From positions 186,001 to 250,000 of the forward strand of contig JALHMI010000009.1 of assembly GCA_022844125.1 (NCBI GenBank): 64,000 nt of DNA. Reading direction: 5' to 3'. The DNA is from Pirellulales bacterium. GTDB lineage: Bacteria > Planctomycetota > Planctomycetia > Pirellulales > PALSA-1355. Under the pieces are notes generated by a model. That model had not been told where the DNA came from and did not search any database. It saw nothing but the letters and a program-made list of their open reading frames with translations. The position numbers and the translations under genes are program-made. This document shows, in pieces, positions 55,301 to 62,371 of the stretch. The first letter of the stretch is position 1. Each line of letters opens with the position of its first letter.

Positions 55301-55332
55301 CACAATTGAATCGTATCGCCGTCCAGCTTTAA
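46336..55332 (+). CDS. PUFA-synthase-like megasynthase: NMO-NMO-KS-AT-ACPx3-KR-DH
   Basis: A 2998-residue iterative type I synthase. Order: nitronate-monooxygenase/PfaD-like half 1 (about 10-300) and half 2 (about 340-690, with GRECGGHVG, His480), ketosynthase (about 705-1150; Cys894, His1029, His1069), acyltransferase (about 1270-1590; Ser1373 in GHSFG, AAFHSP suggesting malonyl-CoA), a flexible linker, three ACPs (phosphopantetheine sites Ser1891, Ser1998, Ser2110 in LGIDSIKRVEI), ketoreductase (about 2165-2680; TGGAKGIT, Tyr2620) and a hotdog dehydratase (about 2735-2990; His2749). KS-AT-ACPn-KR-DH is the PfaA order, and LGIDSIKRVEI is typical of PUFA-synthase ACPs; the front fusion to enoyl-reductase-like barrels is unusual. 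The product is probably a reduced or polyunsaturated long acyl chain. Start chosen at 46336 for its GGAG box. Confidence 0.93.
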   Translation: MPSAHSIHQSNHMPNALEVLGASLPGVCDPSLPLAVARSGGVGILNLVHHTGDATATAAATELGRLAGGRNGLMLSARLAAVERAALDAIGQADLILLRNYDGADWCDAVAAVRLHAQRVGAVVTSLDEARAAIAAGCELVVAKGHEAGGLVGEETSFVLVQALLTNVDVPVYVWGGISWNTAAACAAAGCAGVLLDWQLALLRESPLGASFRRRLSLMDGSEVATVALPNRQYLRFYHQPGMTARASIDALMVRAASMRPEEVEDFTSSLLAQIESLAAESRDRDRLWLTGQDASLAGDWARQAPSVGRALQLLAQRVDSQVRAAAEARILDAGSPLANSHGTRFPVVQGPMTRVSDVPEFCHAVAVEGGLPFLALALMGEAQVRSLLERTKEQLGDLSWGVGMLGFVPQEIRAQQWPVIQEIRPPYAIIAGGRPDQAASLEANGIATYLHVPSPGMLDMFLREGARRFVFEGRECGGHVGPRTSFVLWELMVRVLCEANLTAEEVAKVHVLFAGGIHDRLGAAMVSVLAQPLVERGMKVGVLLGTAYLFTHEIVSTGAIVEGFQSVAIDMQHTMVVESGPGHAVRCAPNDFVHLFEREKRRMIADQCPHEEMRAELEHLNLGRLRVAAKGIQRGEQGGGLVQVDATGQLRDGMYMIGQVAALRQGACSLRELHEEVCLGAVETLAAHKHLDLLPATVSVRPKPLDIAIVGMSCLVPGATDPSRLWHNVLAKFDPITEIPADRFEVDRWFNGDRKARDKIYGRWGGFVDDLPFDPLKYGIPPASIPSIEPMQLLAMELVDRALTDAGYAPHNPLRERTSIILGVGGGAGELGSTYAFRAMLPRFLENPDESLWKQLPEWTEDSFAGILFNVVAGRVSNRFDLGGANCTVDAACASSLSALYWACHDLASGNCDMVITGGCDTMQNPFGYLCFAKAGALSASGRARVFDTKADGIVISEGHAAVVLKRREDAERDGDKIYAVIRAVSGGSDGRSMGLTAPRVEGQLRTLRRAYEQAGVDPASVALFEAHGTGTAVGDQTESLSLTTLLKEAGAPQGSIAVGSIKSMIGHTKCAAGAVGLVKTIMAMQHRVLPPTMHVDSPNPKGGLVDGPLFVNTEARPWLSADGPRRAGVSSFGFGGTNFHVLLEEYDSSPLARPLVARHDSACELFVLRADTFAALRTAARSLATEAEAVLANKIPSGLARLAYTHHLRSQIDKPCQMAVVAGELNELVEALRGFDGAVDDQGKVSGRPPATVCFTAKPLTGGPVANGKVAFLFPGQGSQFPGMLQELAVEYSEVAACFQRADDVLRPELGQALSQAIFPPSAFTDADRTAQVERLKDTRLAQPALGVSGRAIEQLLASFGIRPQMTAGHSFGELVALCSAGAMSETELFHLAAARGQAMAAGSASGGTMLAAGADQAAVEKHIADRTDVWLANLNSPRQTVLSGTEEGIAHIQPLLEAAGITARRIPVSAAFHSPFMQQPRAAFSETLAAATFTASETPVYANVTAEPYSGEPSDVRERLAEQLTDKVRWVELIENMYRDGARVFVEVGAKGVLTSLVRDILKDREHVAVATQPNGGSQVRQFLHALGQLVSQGVDMSLDRLYDRRTLEPLTRKELIPGSGDTYPAHVWLVNGAYSRKLGAPLRSTAPLARLGAPQAEITQSNGRSSDATDMPLHRVATPKLSQMTSGIMGNGHATSEYSDGNGTAPHTHPELRYDSAHAEARLAVSATAPATPAAGSMDGHSYALFQETMRQFLSTQQTVLAQLFGGGQPLSHVASAIGNAQPHYSEPQDVEPAASRIVLAAPYEPSPVGPAAPSMAPEAIASSPAAAPAVPAQATAASSALAKRATRLAADELQSRLAATVADRTGYPAEMLSLDINLEGELGIDSIKRVEIIAAFRREVLPQMLEPPAEFMERLASAKTMRQIVDVVAEMGGANDAKTQPSVMDSPAISAAVAIDPDDLLTTLLRIVADRTGYPAEMLDLDINLEGELGIDSIKRVEIIAAFRREVLPEMLEPPAQFMEHLAGAKTMRSIIDVIVAMSDAPAAAESAPVQPALSAGHGESGSSLAVDPAQLQPTLVRIVADRTGYPAEMLTGDVNLESELGIDSIKRVEIIAAFRREVRPDLVEAPPELMERLAGAKTVHAILACFTEPATAKPAAIKQPAASNGKLASAPGAAVVDVHAAEMSDADACPRCVAEIVDVPIAHTSELRPGAVIVVASQNAAANSLISELKRKNVRVERLSATDLVDAVTARAAVERIRLAAGSISAAAHMLALDECSPWPECHSSLWNERFNCEVRGLLFLLQALEPEMAATGDGKLRVLCGSFGGSDFATDDSASPDATHPWRGGLAGLLKVAACEWPQHAFRAVDFTEQPDADVLVQELTASGPVEIAYRAGRRLQIQTRRIELAEPAIEGSPITADSTVVVTGGAKGITAAIVTELAKRVPGRFILLGRSALSTEEESPATSAFTTDTDLRKAIIGQLRTSGEACTPAIVEARLSEIKSNREVRRNLAAIAEAGGAVEYIPCDIRNAGSLKQMLADVQSRHGAVHGIIHGAGVIDDRAIKDKTAESFDRVVQTKIDPLLALLENVDRDALKLVALFSSTSGFFGNSGQCDYAAANEVLNRVARRLRSTWNGKVVSFNWGPWAGAGMVTAEVATKMRAGGVELIPLSAGCAAACREMLCSDSTPPRVIMGRGPWLQDEQLRAGLDFSAYGTLLGGPLEKLSNGGFDARVVLDRNSRYLQDHRIEGKAVLPVAMAVGLMAEAAHLSRPDWHVAAVENVRMLSGITIEHETREILVRVEPLAGDGQTCRWQVSIRPVEMPQRILYDAHVELSCRQPVAPEASFPDPIETGLEATASEAYDRWLFHGPSYKVIQEFAGADERGIDAIVRPGDDGASMDGVLDHVVIDAAPQLAMIWSRALFDVAVLPNRISSYRVYGPMGAGEVEMKLRIRPGNDRQVYNADVWIVRDGRLIAHMEGLEGAGSPQLNRIAVQL
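51907..52795 (+). repeat. Three tandem acyl-carrier-protein repeats
   Basis: Three ACP modules of about 107-112 residues per period share RTGYPAEML, LGIDSIKRVEI and IAAFRREV almost unchanged, with high DNA identity in the core, separated by Ala/Pro/Ser linkers. Tandem ACPs raise the output of PUFA synthases. The third copy is the most divergent after the serine (RPDLVEAPPEL). Confidence 0.92.
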
Positions 55333-55342
55333 CCGAGTCATT

Positions 55343-58300
55343 ATGAAATTTAGCCCGCGACCTGAACATCAGGAGCGCGCCGAAGACATCGCGATCGTCG
55401 GAATGTCGTGCCTGGTTCCCGGCGCTGCGGGGCCTGCGCGCTTCTGGCAGAACGTGATCGGCAAGGTCGACGCCATCACCGACGCGCCGCCAGACTGGCA
55501 GCCGGAGTGGTTCTACGACCCAGCGGGCCCCGCGGTCGATCGCAGTTATACGCGCCGTGGCGGGTTTCTGGGCGACTTGTGCCGTTTCCATCCGCCCAAG
55601 TACGGGGTGCCTCCCACCGCGGTCGAAGGCGCCGAGCCGGATCACTTCATCGCGCTCAAGTGCGCTTTCGAAGCAATGGCCGACGCCGGCGCGCCGGAGA
55701 TCCCGATTAACCGCGCGAAGACGGGCGTCATCCTCGGCCGTGGCCTGTTCGTCAACCGCGGCTGGGTCGCGGTTTTCCAACGCACGGTGGCCGTCGATCA
55801 ACTCGTCCACGTGCTCGGTCAGCTTGAGCCGGACCGCTCGCCGGAGGATCTCGACACGATCCGCCGAGAACTCAAGAAACGCCTCCCGCCGGCGAATGCC
55901 GATACCTTCCCGGGCCTGGTTCACAGCGCGCTCGTCGGGCGGATCGCCAATCGGCTGGATCTGCATGGGCCAGCCTACACGGTCGACGCTGCCTGTTCGT
56001 CCACGCTGCTCGCCGTCGAGCACGGCATCCGCGAGCTGCAGGGCGGCAGTTGTGATGCGGTCCTCGTGGGCGGTTCGCAGGTGTCGACGCCCGCGCCGAT
56101 CCACATCATGTTCTGCCATTTGAATGCGCTCAGTCGCGAAGGAAAGATCGCCCCCTTCTCGCCCGAGGCCGAAGGCACCGTGCTCGGCCAGGGCTGCGGC
56201 ATCCTCCTGCTCAAGCGCAAGAGCGACGCGGTGCGTGATGGCAATCGGATCTATGCCCTGATCAAAGGCGCTGGCACATCGTCCGACGGCAAGGGCGCGG
56301 GCCTGCTGGCTCCGCGAACCGAAGGCCAGCAGCTTTCGATCGAACGTGCCTACGAGATGGCCGGCGTGTCGCCTGACACCGTGGGCCTGGTCGAAGCTCA
56401 TGGCACCGGCATTCCGCTGGGTGACGCCGTCGAAATCAATTCCCTCAAAACCTGCTTCGGTCCGCGCCGCGGCGAACATCCGCACGTGGCCATCGGCAGC
56501 GTGAAGTCGATGGTCGGCCACCTGGTACCGGCCTCGGGCGCCGTCTCGCTCATCAAGACTGCGCTGGCGCTGCACCATCGCGTGCTGCCGCCGATGCTGC
56601 ACGCCGAGACGGCAAATCCGGCCCTAAAGCTCGACGAATCGCGTTTCTTCCTGTGCACGGAGCCGCGCCCCTGGATTCACGGCGGCAGCGAATCGCCGCG
56701 CCGCGCCGGCGTCAACGCCTTCGGTTTTGGCGGCATCAATGCTCACGTGCTTCTGGAAGAGTATCAGGGCGAAGCGACCGACGACGCGGACTTCGAACGC
56801 GAGTGGTCCCACGAACTGGTGGTCATCTCGGCCGACTCCCGCGAAGCACTTTCTCAGCGTGTATCCAAGCTCGCCGAGTGGGTCGAGCGCAGCACTGGCA
56901 TGACGTTGCTCGACGTGGCTGCCAGCGCCAGTCGCTGGAGCGGCAAGCATCGCCTGGCAGTCGTCGCAGGCAGCCTTGAAGAACTGACCAGGAAACTCAC
57001 CCGCGTCGCGCCGCTACTGGTCGATCCCAAACGCGAGAAGATCCAGGATCGCGGCGGCGTGTTCTGGTACGACCAGCCGCTCGCCCGCGATGGCCGCGTG
57101 GCGCTCGTCTTCCCGGGCGAAGGTTCGCAATACGTCAACATGCTCGGTGATCTTTGCCGGCACTTCCCGATCGTCCGTCGCGAGTTCGATCTGACCAGCC
57201 GAGCGTTCGAATCCAAAGGCACTTCGCTCGCCCGGGTGCTGTTCCCGCAGCCGGCGACTGCCGCGGCCGCGGAAACCGAACTCTTCGAGATGGACACGGC
57301 CGTGGCCTCGGTCACGGCCGCCGCGCGGGGACTGTGGCGGTTGCTGGGATCTCTTGGCGTACAGGCCGACGCCGTCGTCGGACATAGCAGCGGTGAGTAC
57401 GCGGCGCTGTTGGCGGCCGGCGCTTACGAGCACGACGACGACAGCGCGATGCAGCACGCCATCGAAGCGGGCATCGACTCGGCCGTCGAGCTTAAATCGT
57501 CCGGTCTGCTACCCCAGAGCGTTTTGGTCTCCGTCGGCGGCGTGCCGGAAGCCACGCTCGACGCGGTCCTGGCCGAAGAGTCGGCCGAAGTCACGGTGGC
57601 GATCGACAACTGCCCACACCAGAAGATTCTCGTCGGCAGCGAAGCGGCCATGTCGCGACTGCTGCTCAAGCTGCAAGGCAAGGGCGGCCTCTGCCAGCGC
57701 CTGGCGTGGGATCGTCCTTATCACACTGATGCGTTCGCGCCGGCGTGCGAGATCGTTAAACGCTATTTCGATTCGCTCAAGCTGCGTGCCCCGCAGGTTG
57801 AACTTTGGTCGTGTGCTACGGCAGCCCAGATGCCGGCCGACGCCGAGGCGGTTCGCGAGTTGGCCGTACGCCAATGGCGGAGCAAGGTCTGCTTCCGCGA
57901 GACAGTGCTGGCCATGCACGAAGCTGGTGTCCGTGTGTTCATCGAGTGTGGCCCACGCGGCAACCTTTCGACTTTCGTGGCCGACAGCTTGGGCGATAAG
58001 CCGCATGCCGCGGTGCCGCTCGATGTGCCGAATCGCGGCGGCCTGGAACAACTCTGCCGCTCCTTGGGAACGCTGGTCGCGCACGGCGTCGATGTCGATC
58101 TCGCGCCGTTGTTCGTCCGTCGCAGTCCGCTGACTCTCGATCTGGAAGGCCCCCCGCACGTCGCTCCGCCGGAAGAGCCTATTCTGCGGCTCGACCTGCC
58201 GATGCTCGAACTCGATGCCGAGGCGGTTGCCAAGTGGCAAGCCGACGCTCCGCGCCTGGCAGTCTCACCGGCGCCGGCTCAGAACGGAACGTACAACGGT

Positions 58301-60445
58301 CACGCCGCGGAAGTTCTTCCTGCACATGGTCCCGTGCAACAACCCGTGAGCCCTGGCATCCAGCCGACACCGCGCGCGACGGTCAGTTCGGGGACAAATG
58401 GTCACCACGCACCCGCGGTGCAGCCGATGCCGGCGCGTTCGCAGTCGATCGCCCAGGCGGCCCATGCTGATTTCCAGCGCACGATGCAGCAGTTCCTCGA
58501 CCTGCAAGTCACGGTCGGGGCATTTCGCGGAGGTCAGCAGGCAATTGCCGAGCCGCCGCGTCGTATCGAAGTCGCGCCTGCGGCCACGCACGCTCGCTTG
58601 CAGCCAGTCTTCGCTCCGCGTTCCAACGGCTCGGCCCCGGCCATTCCGGACAGGATGTCGGCTGTAGCTCATCAGGTCGTTCCGGCCGTCTCGCCGCCGC
58701 CGAGCAACACTTCGGCCGCGCCACCGAGAAACACGTCCCCCGCGTCCCCGCGGCAGTATCCTTTCCCCTTCGTCGAGTCGATCCTCGAGCACACCGCCGA
58801 ACGCGTCGTGTTCGAGTGCGAGTTGACTCCCGAAAAGCATCCGTTCCTGAAGCATCACACCTTCTTTGGCAGCCGCGTGTCGGACCGCCACCCGGAGCTC
58901 ACGCCGCTACCGATCATGCCGCTGGCGATGAGCATGGAGCTGTTGGCCGAAGCAGCCGCGATGCTGGCTCCTCAATTGTCCGTCGTAGCGCTCAGTGACA
59001 TCAGCGTCTCGCGCTGGCTGGCGTTCCCTGGTCAGTCGCGCCGCGTGCGAGCCGTCGCTCGGTTGGTGAATGATCAAACCGTCGATGCCCGGCTGCTCGA
59101 GGCCGATGGTGACGCGGAGCACGAGATTGCCGCGGCCACGGTTGAACTCGGCGAACTTCCCGAGACGCTCGGCGCCCCGCGACTTTCGCGGCCCTCCGCC
59201 GGTCCGCCCCCTTGGAAGCCCGAGGCGGTCTACCAGCAAATTCTTTATCACGGTCCGGCGTTTCGCGGCATCGACGAGATCGAGTCGTGGGGCGAACGTG
59301 CCATCGCTGCCCGCGTTCAAGAGCCCAAGACGCCGCTGCTTGCTTCCGTGGCCCGCGGCTCGTTGATCCTGCCGGTGGCTCTGGTAGACACCGCCTCGCA
59401 GATTCCCGGTCTCACGAACGGCGATCTCGAATCGGCCGGCGCAACCTGCATCATGGCCTTCCCGAACACGATCGGCCGGCTTGAGTTCGCCCGCGGCGTG
59501 TTTTCAGGCGAACCGCTGGCGGCCGTTTCGCAATTCGAGATGGTTCCCGGCAAGCTCAACTCCGACACCGAGTTCGTCGACGGTCGCGGCCAGGCCGTGC
59601 TGCGCTATCTGAAGCGAGTTGAAGAGACGGTTCCGTTTCCGCTGCCGCTTTATCGCTACGCGTTGAACCCGCACACGGCTTTCAAGGAACGTTCGCTCAA
59701 CGACCTGTTTAGGGATGTGCCCGGAGCGGATCGGGTCTCCATTTGCGAAGCCACGGCCGGCGGCGAGCGCCTGTGGATTAAGGGCATCTGGGCTCGCATG
59801 CTCGCCTATCAGATTCTCAGCCCCGACGAGCGGGCGGCGTTCAATCGCCAGAAGTTGCCGCCGGTGGCCCTGGCCGACTGGCTGCTGGGCCGTCTCGCCG
59901 CCAAAGAAGCCGTGCGTGCGAGACTCCAGCACGGCGGCTGCCACGCAGACACCGAGATTCGCAATGACGTCGAGGGACGCCCCGAGGCTTGGATCGACGG
60001 AGAGCGCGCCGCGGACATCAGCCTGGCACACAAGACCTTCGAGGCCGTGGCTGTCGCGGCAATGCCCGGCGAGTTTCGCGGCCTGGGCATCGACTGCGAA
60101 CCGCTGGACCCCCTTCCCGCGGAAGTCCTGGCCGACGCCTTCACCGACGCAGAACGCCAACTCATCGCCTCCGCCGGCGATGCCACCGCTTGGGCTCGCG
60201 CCGGCTGGGGAGCAAAAGAGGCCGCAGGCAAGGCGCTCGGGCGCGGTGTGCTCGGCGGGCCGCGGAATGTCGTCATCAAATCCGTCGACCAGAAGACTCG
60301 CAGCCTGACACTGTCCCTGCGTGGTCAAATGGCCGAGGCCTTCCCCGAATTCAGTGAGGGGCGCACTCCAATCACCGCGCATTGGCGGCAGCTCCGCAAT
60401 CAAATCATCGTTTTGTGCATCTTGCCGATGGAGAAACTCACATGA
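55343..60445 (+). CDS. Partner synthase: KS-AT-DH-phosphopantetheinyl transferase
   Basis: A 1700-residue protein starting 10 nt after the megasynthase. Ketosynthase (about 15-475; Cys218 in DAACSST, His353, His393), acyltransferase (about 585-900; FPGEGSQ, Ser682 in GHSSG, RPYHTDAF), a Pro/Ala/Gln linker, a hotdog-fold dehydratase (about 1150-1420; His1171/His1172 near KHHTFFG, then LPIMP and VDTASQ) and a C-terminal Sfp-type phosphopantetheinyl transferase (about 1490-1690; GIDCEP with Asp1584 and Glu1586, and WGAKEAAGKA with Lys1625). It has no ACP of its own and must use those of the first synthase or the next gene. PfaC also pairs KS with dehydratase, but a KS-AT-DH-PPTase chain combines PfaB, PfaC and PfaE roles. 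Its stop overlaps the ACP start (ATGA). Confidence 0.92.
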   Translation: MKFSPRPEHQERAEDIAIVGMSCLVPGAAGPARFWQNVIGKVDAITDAPPDWQPEWFYDPAGPAVDRSYTRRGGFLGDLCRFHPPKYGVPPTAVEGAEPDHFIALKCAFEAMADAGAPEIPINRAKTGVILGRGLFVNRGWVAVFQRTVAVDQLVHVLGQLEPDRSPEDLDTIRRELKKRLPPANADTFPGLVHSALVGRIANRLDLHGPAYTVDAACSSTLLAVEHGIRELQGGSCDAVLVGGSQVSTPAPIHIMFCHLNALSREGKIAPFSPEAEGTVLGQGCGILLLKRKSDAVRDGNRIYALIKGAGTSSDGKGAGLLAPRTEGQQLSIERAYEMAGVSPDTVGLVEAHGTGIPLGDAVEINSLKTCFGPRRGEHPHVAIGSVKSMVGHLVPASGAVSLIKTALALHHRVLPPMLHAETANPALKLDESRFFLCTEPRPWIHGGSESPRRAGVNAFGFGGINAHVLLEEYQGEATDDADFEREWSHELVVISADSREALSQRVSKLAEWVERSTGMTLLDVAASASRWSGKHRLAVVAGSLEELTRKLTRVAPLLVDPKREKIQDRGGVFWYDQPLARDGRVALVFPGEGSQYVNMLGDLCRHFPIVRREFDLTSRAFESKGTSLARVLFPQPATAAAAETELFEMDTAVASVTAAARGLWRLLGSLGVQADAVVGHSSGEYAALLAAGAYEHDDDSAMQHAIEAGIDSAVELKSSGLLPQSVLVSVGGVPEATLDAVLAEESAEVTVAIDNCPHQKILVGSEAAMSRLLLKLQGKGGLCQRLAWDRPYHTDAFAPACEIVKRYFDSLKLRAPQVELWSCATAAQMPADAEAVRELAVRQWRSKVCFRETVLAMHEAGVRVFIECGPRGNLSTFVADSLGDKPHAAVPLDVPNRGGLEQLCRSLGTLVAHGVDVDLAPLFVRRSPLTLDLEGPPHVAPPEEPILRLDLPMLELDAEAVAKWQADAPRLAVSPAPAQNGTYNGHAAEVLPAHGPVQQPVSPGIQPTPRATVSSGTNGHHAPAVQPMPARSQSIAQAAHADFQRTMQQFLDLQVTVGAFRGGQQAIAEPPRRIEVAPAATHARLQPVFAPRSNGSAPAIPDRMSAVAHQVVPAVSPPPSNTSAAPPRNTSPASPRQYPFPFVESILEHTAERVVFECELTPEKHPFLKHHTFFGSRVSDRHPELTPLPIMPLAMSMELLAEAAAMLAPQLSVVALSDISVSRWLAFPGQSRRVRAVARLVNDQTVDARLLEADGDAEHEIAAATVELGELPETLGAPRLSRPSAGPPPWKPEAVYQQILYHGPAFRGIDEIESWGERAIAARVQEPKTPLLASVARGSLILPVALVDTASQIPGLTNGDLESAGATCIMAFPNTIGRLEFARGVFSGEPLAAVSQFEMVPGKLNSDTEFVDGRGQAVLRYLKRVEETVPFPLPLYRYALNPHTAFKERSLNDLFRDVPGADRVSICEATAGGERLWIKGIWARMLAYQILSPDERAAFNRQKLPPVALADWLLGRLAAKEAVRARLQHGGCHADTEIRNDVEGRPEAWIDGERAADISLAHKTFEAVAVAAMPGEFRGLGIDCEPLDPLPAEVLADAFTDAERQLIASAGDATAWARAGWGAKEAAGKALGRGVLGGPRNVVIKSVDQKTRSLTLSLRGQMAEAFPEFSEGRTPITAHWRQLRNQIIVLCILPMEKLT

Positions 60446-60735
60446 GTGATGTCAGCGTTGAACAGCGCTACGAGAAAGACGTGATCGAGATTCTGTCCGA
60501 ACTGACGGCCGATTGGGACGACCTGGGCCTGAATGGTGCAATGAGTCCCGACACGGCAATCGTGGCCGAGCTCGGCTTCGAGTCGCTGGACGTCGTGTAC
60601 CTGGTCACCTCGATCGAGGAGCGCTACGACCGCCGCGACCTGCCGTTCGAGCAACTGCTGATGGTCGAGGGCTCCTATGTCACCGACCTGACCGTAAAAC
60701 AGATCGCGCAGTTTCTGCGTGAGCAATTGAACTAA
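60442..60735 (+). CDS. Stand-alone acyl carrier protein
   Basis: A 97-residue ACP. The phosphopantetheine site is Ser48 in LGFESLDVVYL, a variant of the usual GxDSL with Glu before the serine. Helices before and after follow the ACP fold. The start at 60442 overlaps the stop of the partner synthase as ATGA, so translation is coupled; the open frame from 60382 would overlap the synthase deeply and is not used. Sequence differs from the three fused ACPs (no IKRVEI), so it may serve another step, such as starter loading, chain release or a transfer to the phosphodiesterase or hydrolase products' pathway. Confidence 0.9.
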   Translation: MSDVSVEQRYEKDVIEILSELTADWDDLGLNGAMSPDTAIVAELGFESLDVVYLVTSIEERYDRRDLPFEQLLMVEGSYVTDLTVKQIAQFLREQLN

Positions 60736-60793
60736 CCCCGCGTGTACGAATCCCCCCTCCCTAAGTGACATCCGCCCCCGTTAGGTGAAAGTT

Positions 60794-62371
60794 ATGAGAA
60801 CCGTGCTGTTTGGATTAGACGGCGCAACGTATAGCGTGCTCGACCCGCTCATGGAACAAGGGCTCATGCCGAACTTGCAGAAGTGCCGCGCCGCTGGCGT
60901 GCGCTGTCTGCTCGAGTCGACACCGCTGCCGATCACGCCGCAGGCCTGGACTACTCTAGCCACCGGTCGCAGCATGGGGCATCACGGCATTCACGACTTC
61001 GTCCGCGTCGAACAGACCGATAGCGGCATCATCCTCCGCTTCAATACCGGTCGCGATCGCCACGTGCCGACGATCTGGAAGTACCTCTCCGATTGCGGCA
61101 AACGCATCACCGCGCTCAACTACTACGGCCTCGCCCCAGCAGAGCCCGTCAATGGCCACACGATGCCGGGCTTTGTGCCGGGTCGCTATTTGAAGCGCTC
61201 CAGCTTCCCGGCCGACCTGTTCAGCCGGCTCGAGCAGGTGCCGCATTTCGACGTCGGTGTCCTGGGACTCGATCTCGACATTGAGAAAGAGGGCCTGGCC
61301 GAGATGCCGCCCGATCGCTGGGAAGAGTGGATTCAGCTCCACATCGAGCGCGAACGAGCCTGGTTCGCCACGATGGAGTACCTGATGGAGCACGAGCCCA
61401 GCGACCTGACGGCGATCGTCTTCGACGGTGTCGACAAGCTCCAGCACCTGGCTTACCGTTTCCTTGATCCCAAGTATGTGCCGGCCAATCCCACGCCCTG
61501 GGAGGCCAAGATCATTAAACTGTGCCACAGTTACTTCAAGCAGATTGACAACTTCCTCGGTCGCACGCTTGAGCTGCTCGGCGAAGATGGCCGACTGTTC
61601 ATCGCCTCGGATCACGGCTTCACGGCCAGTGACGAGATCCTTTACATCAATAAGTACCTGCACGACCTCGGTCACCTGCGGTGGAACGGCGAAGTCGACG
61701 TCGACGAGAACGAATCGATCGTCGTCGAGCGGCTTACGAAGCAAATGGGCCTTTACGACTGGCGCAACACGCGTGCCGCGGCCCTCACACCGAGTTGCAA
61801 CGGCGTGTACATCCTCAACGTGCCGGCGGACGAGTACGAAGCCTTCCGCGACAAGCTGATCGAGGAGCTCTATGCCCTGCGCGGCGAGGACGGCGGTCAG
61901 GTCATTACGGAAGTCAAGAAGCGCGAAGACTGGTTTGCCGGACCCTGGATGCATCGCGCCCCGGATCTGACGCTCACGCTGCGCGATCATGGTTTCCTCT
62001 CCGTTCTCAACGGCACCGACGCCGTTGTCCCGCGCAAGTCCCCCGTCGGTACGCACCATCCGCTCGGCGTCTTGTGGGGCGTGGGGCCAGGTCTCAAGGT
62101 GAACGCCACCGCCAAACAGTGCAACATCCTCGACGTGGCCTCGCTGCTGGTGCACAGTGTGGGCGTCGAGATTCCGGCCGAGTACGAAGGTAAGTTCCCG
62201 GCCGACCTGTACGAGGAAAGCTACCTGGCGGCGAATCCGCCGAACGTCTCCTGGGGCGAGAAGGCCGCGCCGGCCGCCGCCGAAGTCCAGGTTGCCCAGC
62301 AGGACACGATGGACTCCGAGGAGGAGCTTGTGCTCACTCAGCGTCTCCGCAGCCTGGGGTACATCGAATAA
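60794..62371 (+). CDS. Alkaline-phosphatase-superfamily phosphodiesterase
   Basis: A 525-residue protein of the type I phosphodiesterase/nucleotide pyrophosphatase family. Metal and catalytic elements are in order: GLDGAT (metal Asp), PQAWTTLATG (nucleophile Thr), FDGVDKLQH (metal Asp/His), ASDHGF (metal Asp/His) and GTHHPLG (metal His). No signal peptide is visible, so a cytoplasmic site is likely. The C-terminus ends QRLRSLGYIE, a tail often seen in this family. Similar genes occur near polyketide and lipid clusters, and a role in cleaving or transferring a phosphoryl head group is inferred. The ATG at 60794 with AGGTG upstream is preferred over a GTG at 60785. Confidence 0.88.
   Translation: MRTVLFGLDGATYSVLDPLMEQGLMPNLQKCRAAGVRCLLESTPLPITPQAWTTLATGRSMGHHGIHDFVRVEQTDSGIILRFNTGRDRHVPTIWKYLSDCGKRITALNYYGLAPAEPVNGHTMPGFVPGRYLKRSSFPADLFSRLEQVPHFDVGVLGLDLDIEKEGLAEMPPDRWEEWIQLHIERERAWFATMEYLMEHEPSDLTAIVFDGVDKLQHLAYRFLDPKYVPANPTPWEAKIIKLCHSYFKQIDNFLGRTLELLGEDGRLFIASDHGFTASDEILYINKYLHDLGHLRWNGEVDVDENESIVVERLTKQMGLYDWRNTRAAALTPSCNGVYILNVPADEYEAFRDKLIEELYALRGEDGGQVITEVKKREDWFAGPWMHRAPDLTLTLRDHGFLSVLNGTDAVVPRKSPVGTHHPLGVLWGVGPGLKVNATAKQCNILDVASLLVHSVGVEIPAEYEGKFPADLYEESYLAANPPNVSWGEKAAPAAAEVQVAQQDTMDSEEELVLTQRLRSLGYIE

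Noticed and set aside
55262-56602. 446-codon leftward open frame across the synthase junction
   Set aside because: It overlaps two well-supported coding ends and shows no known domain.
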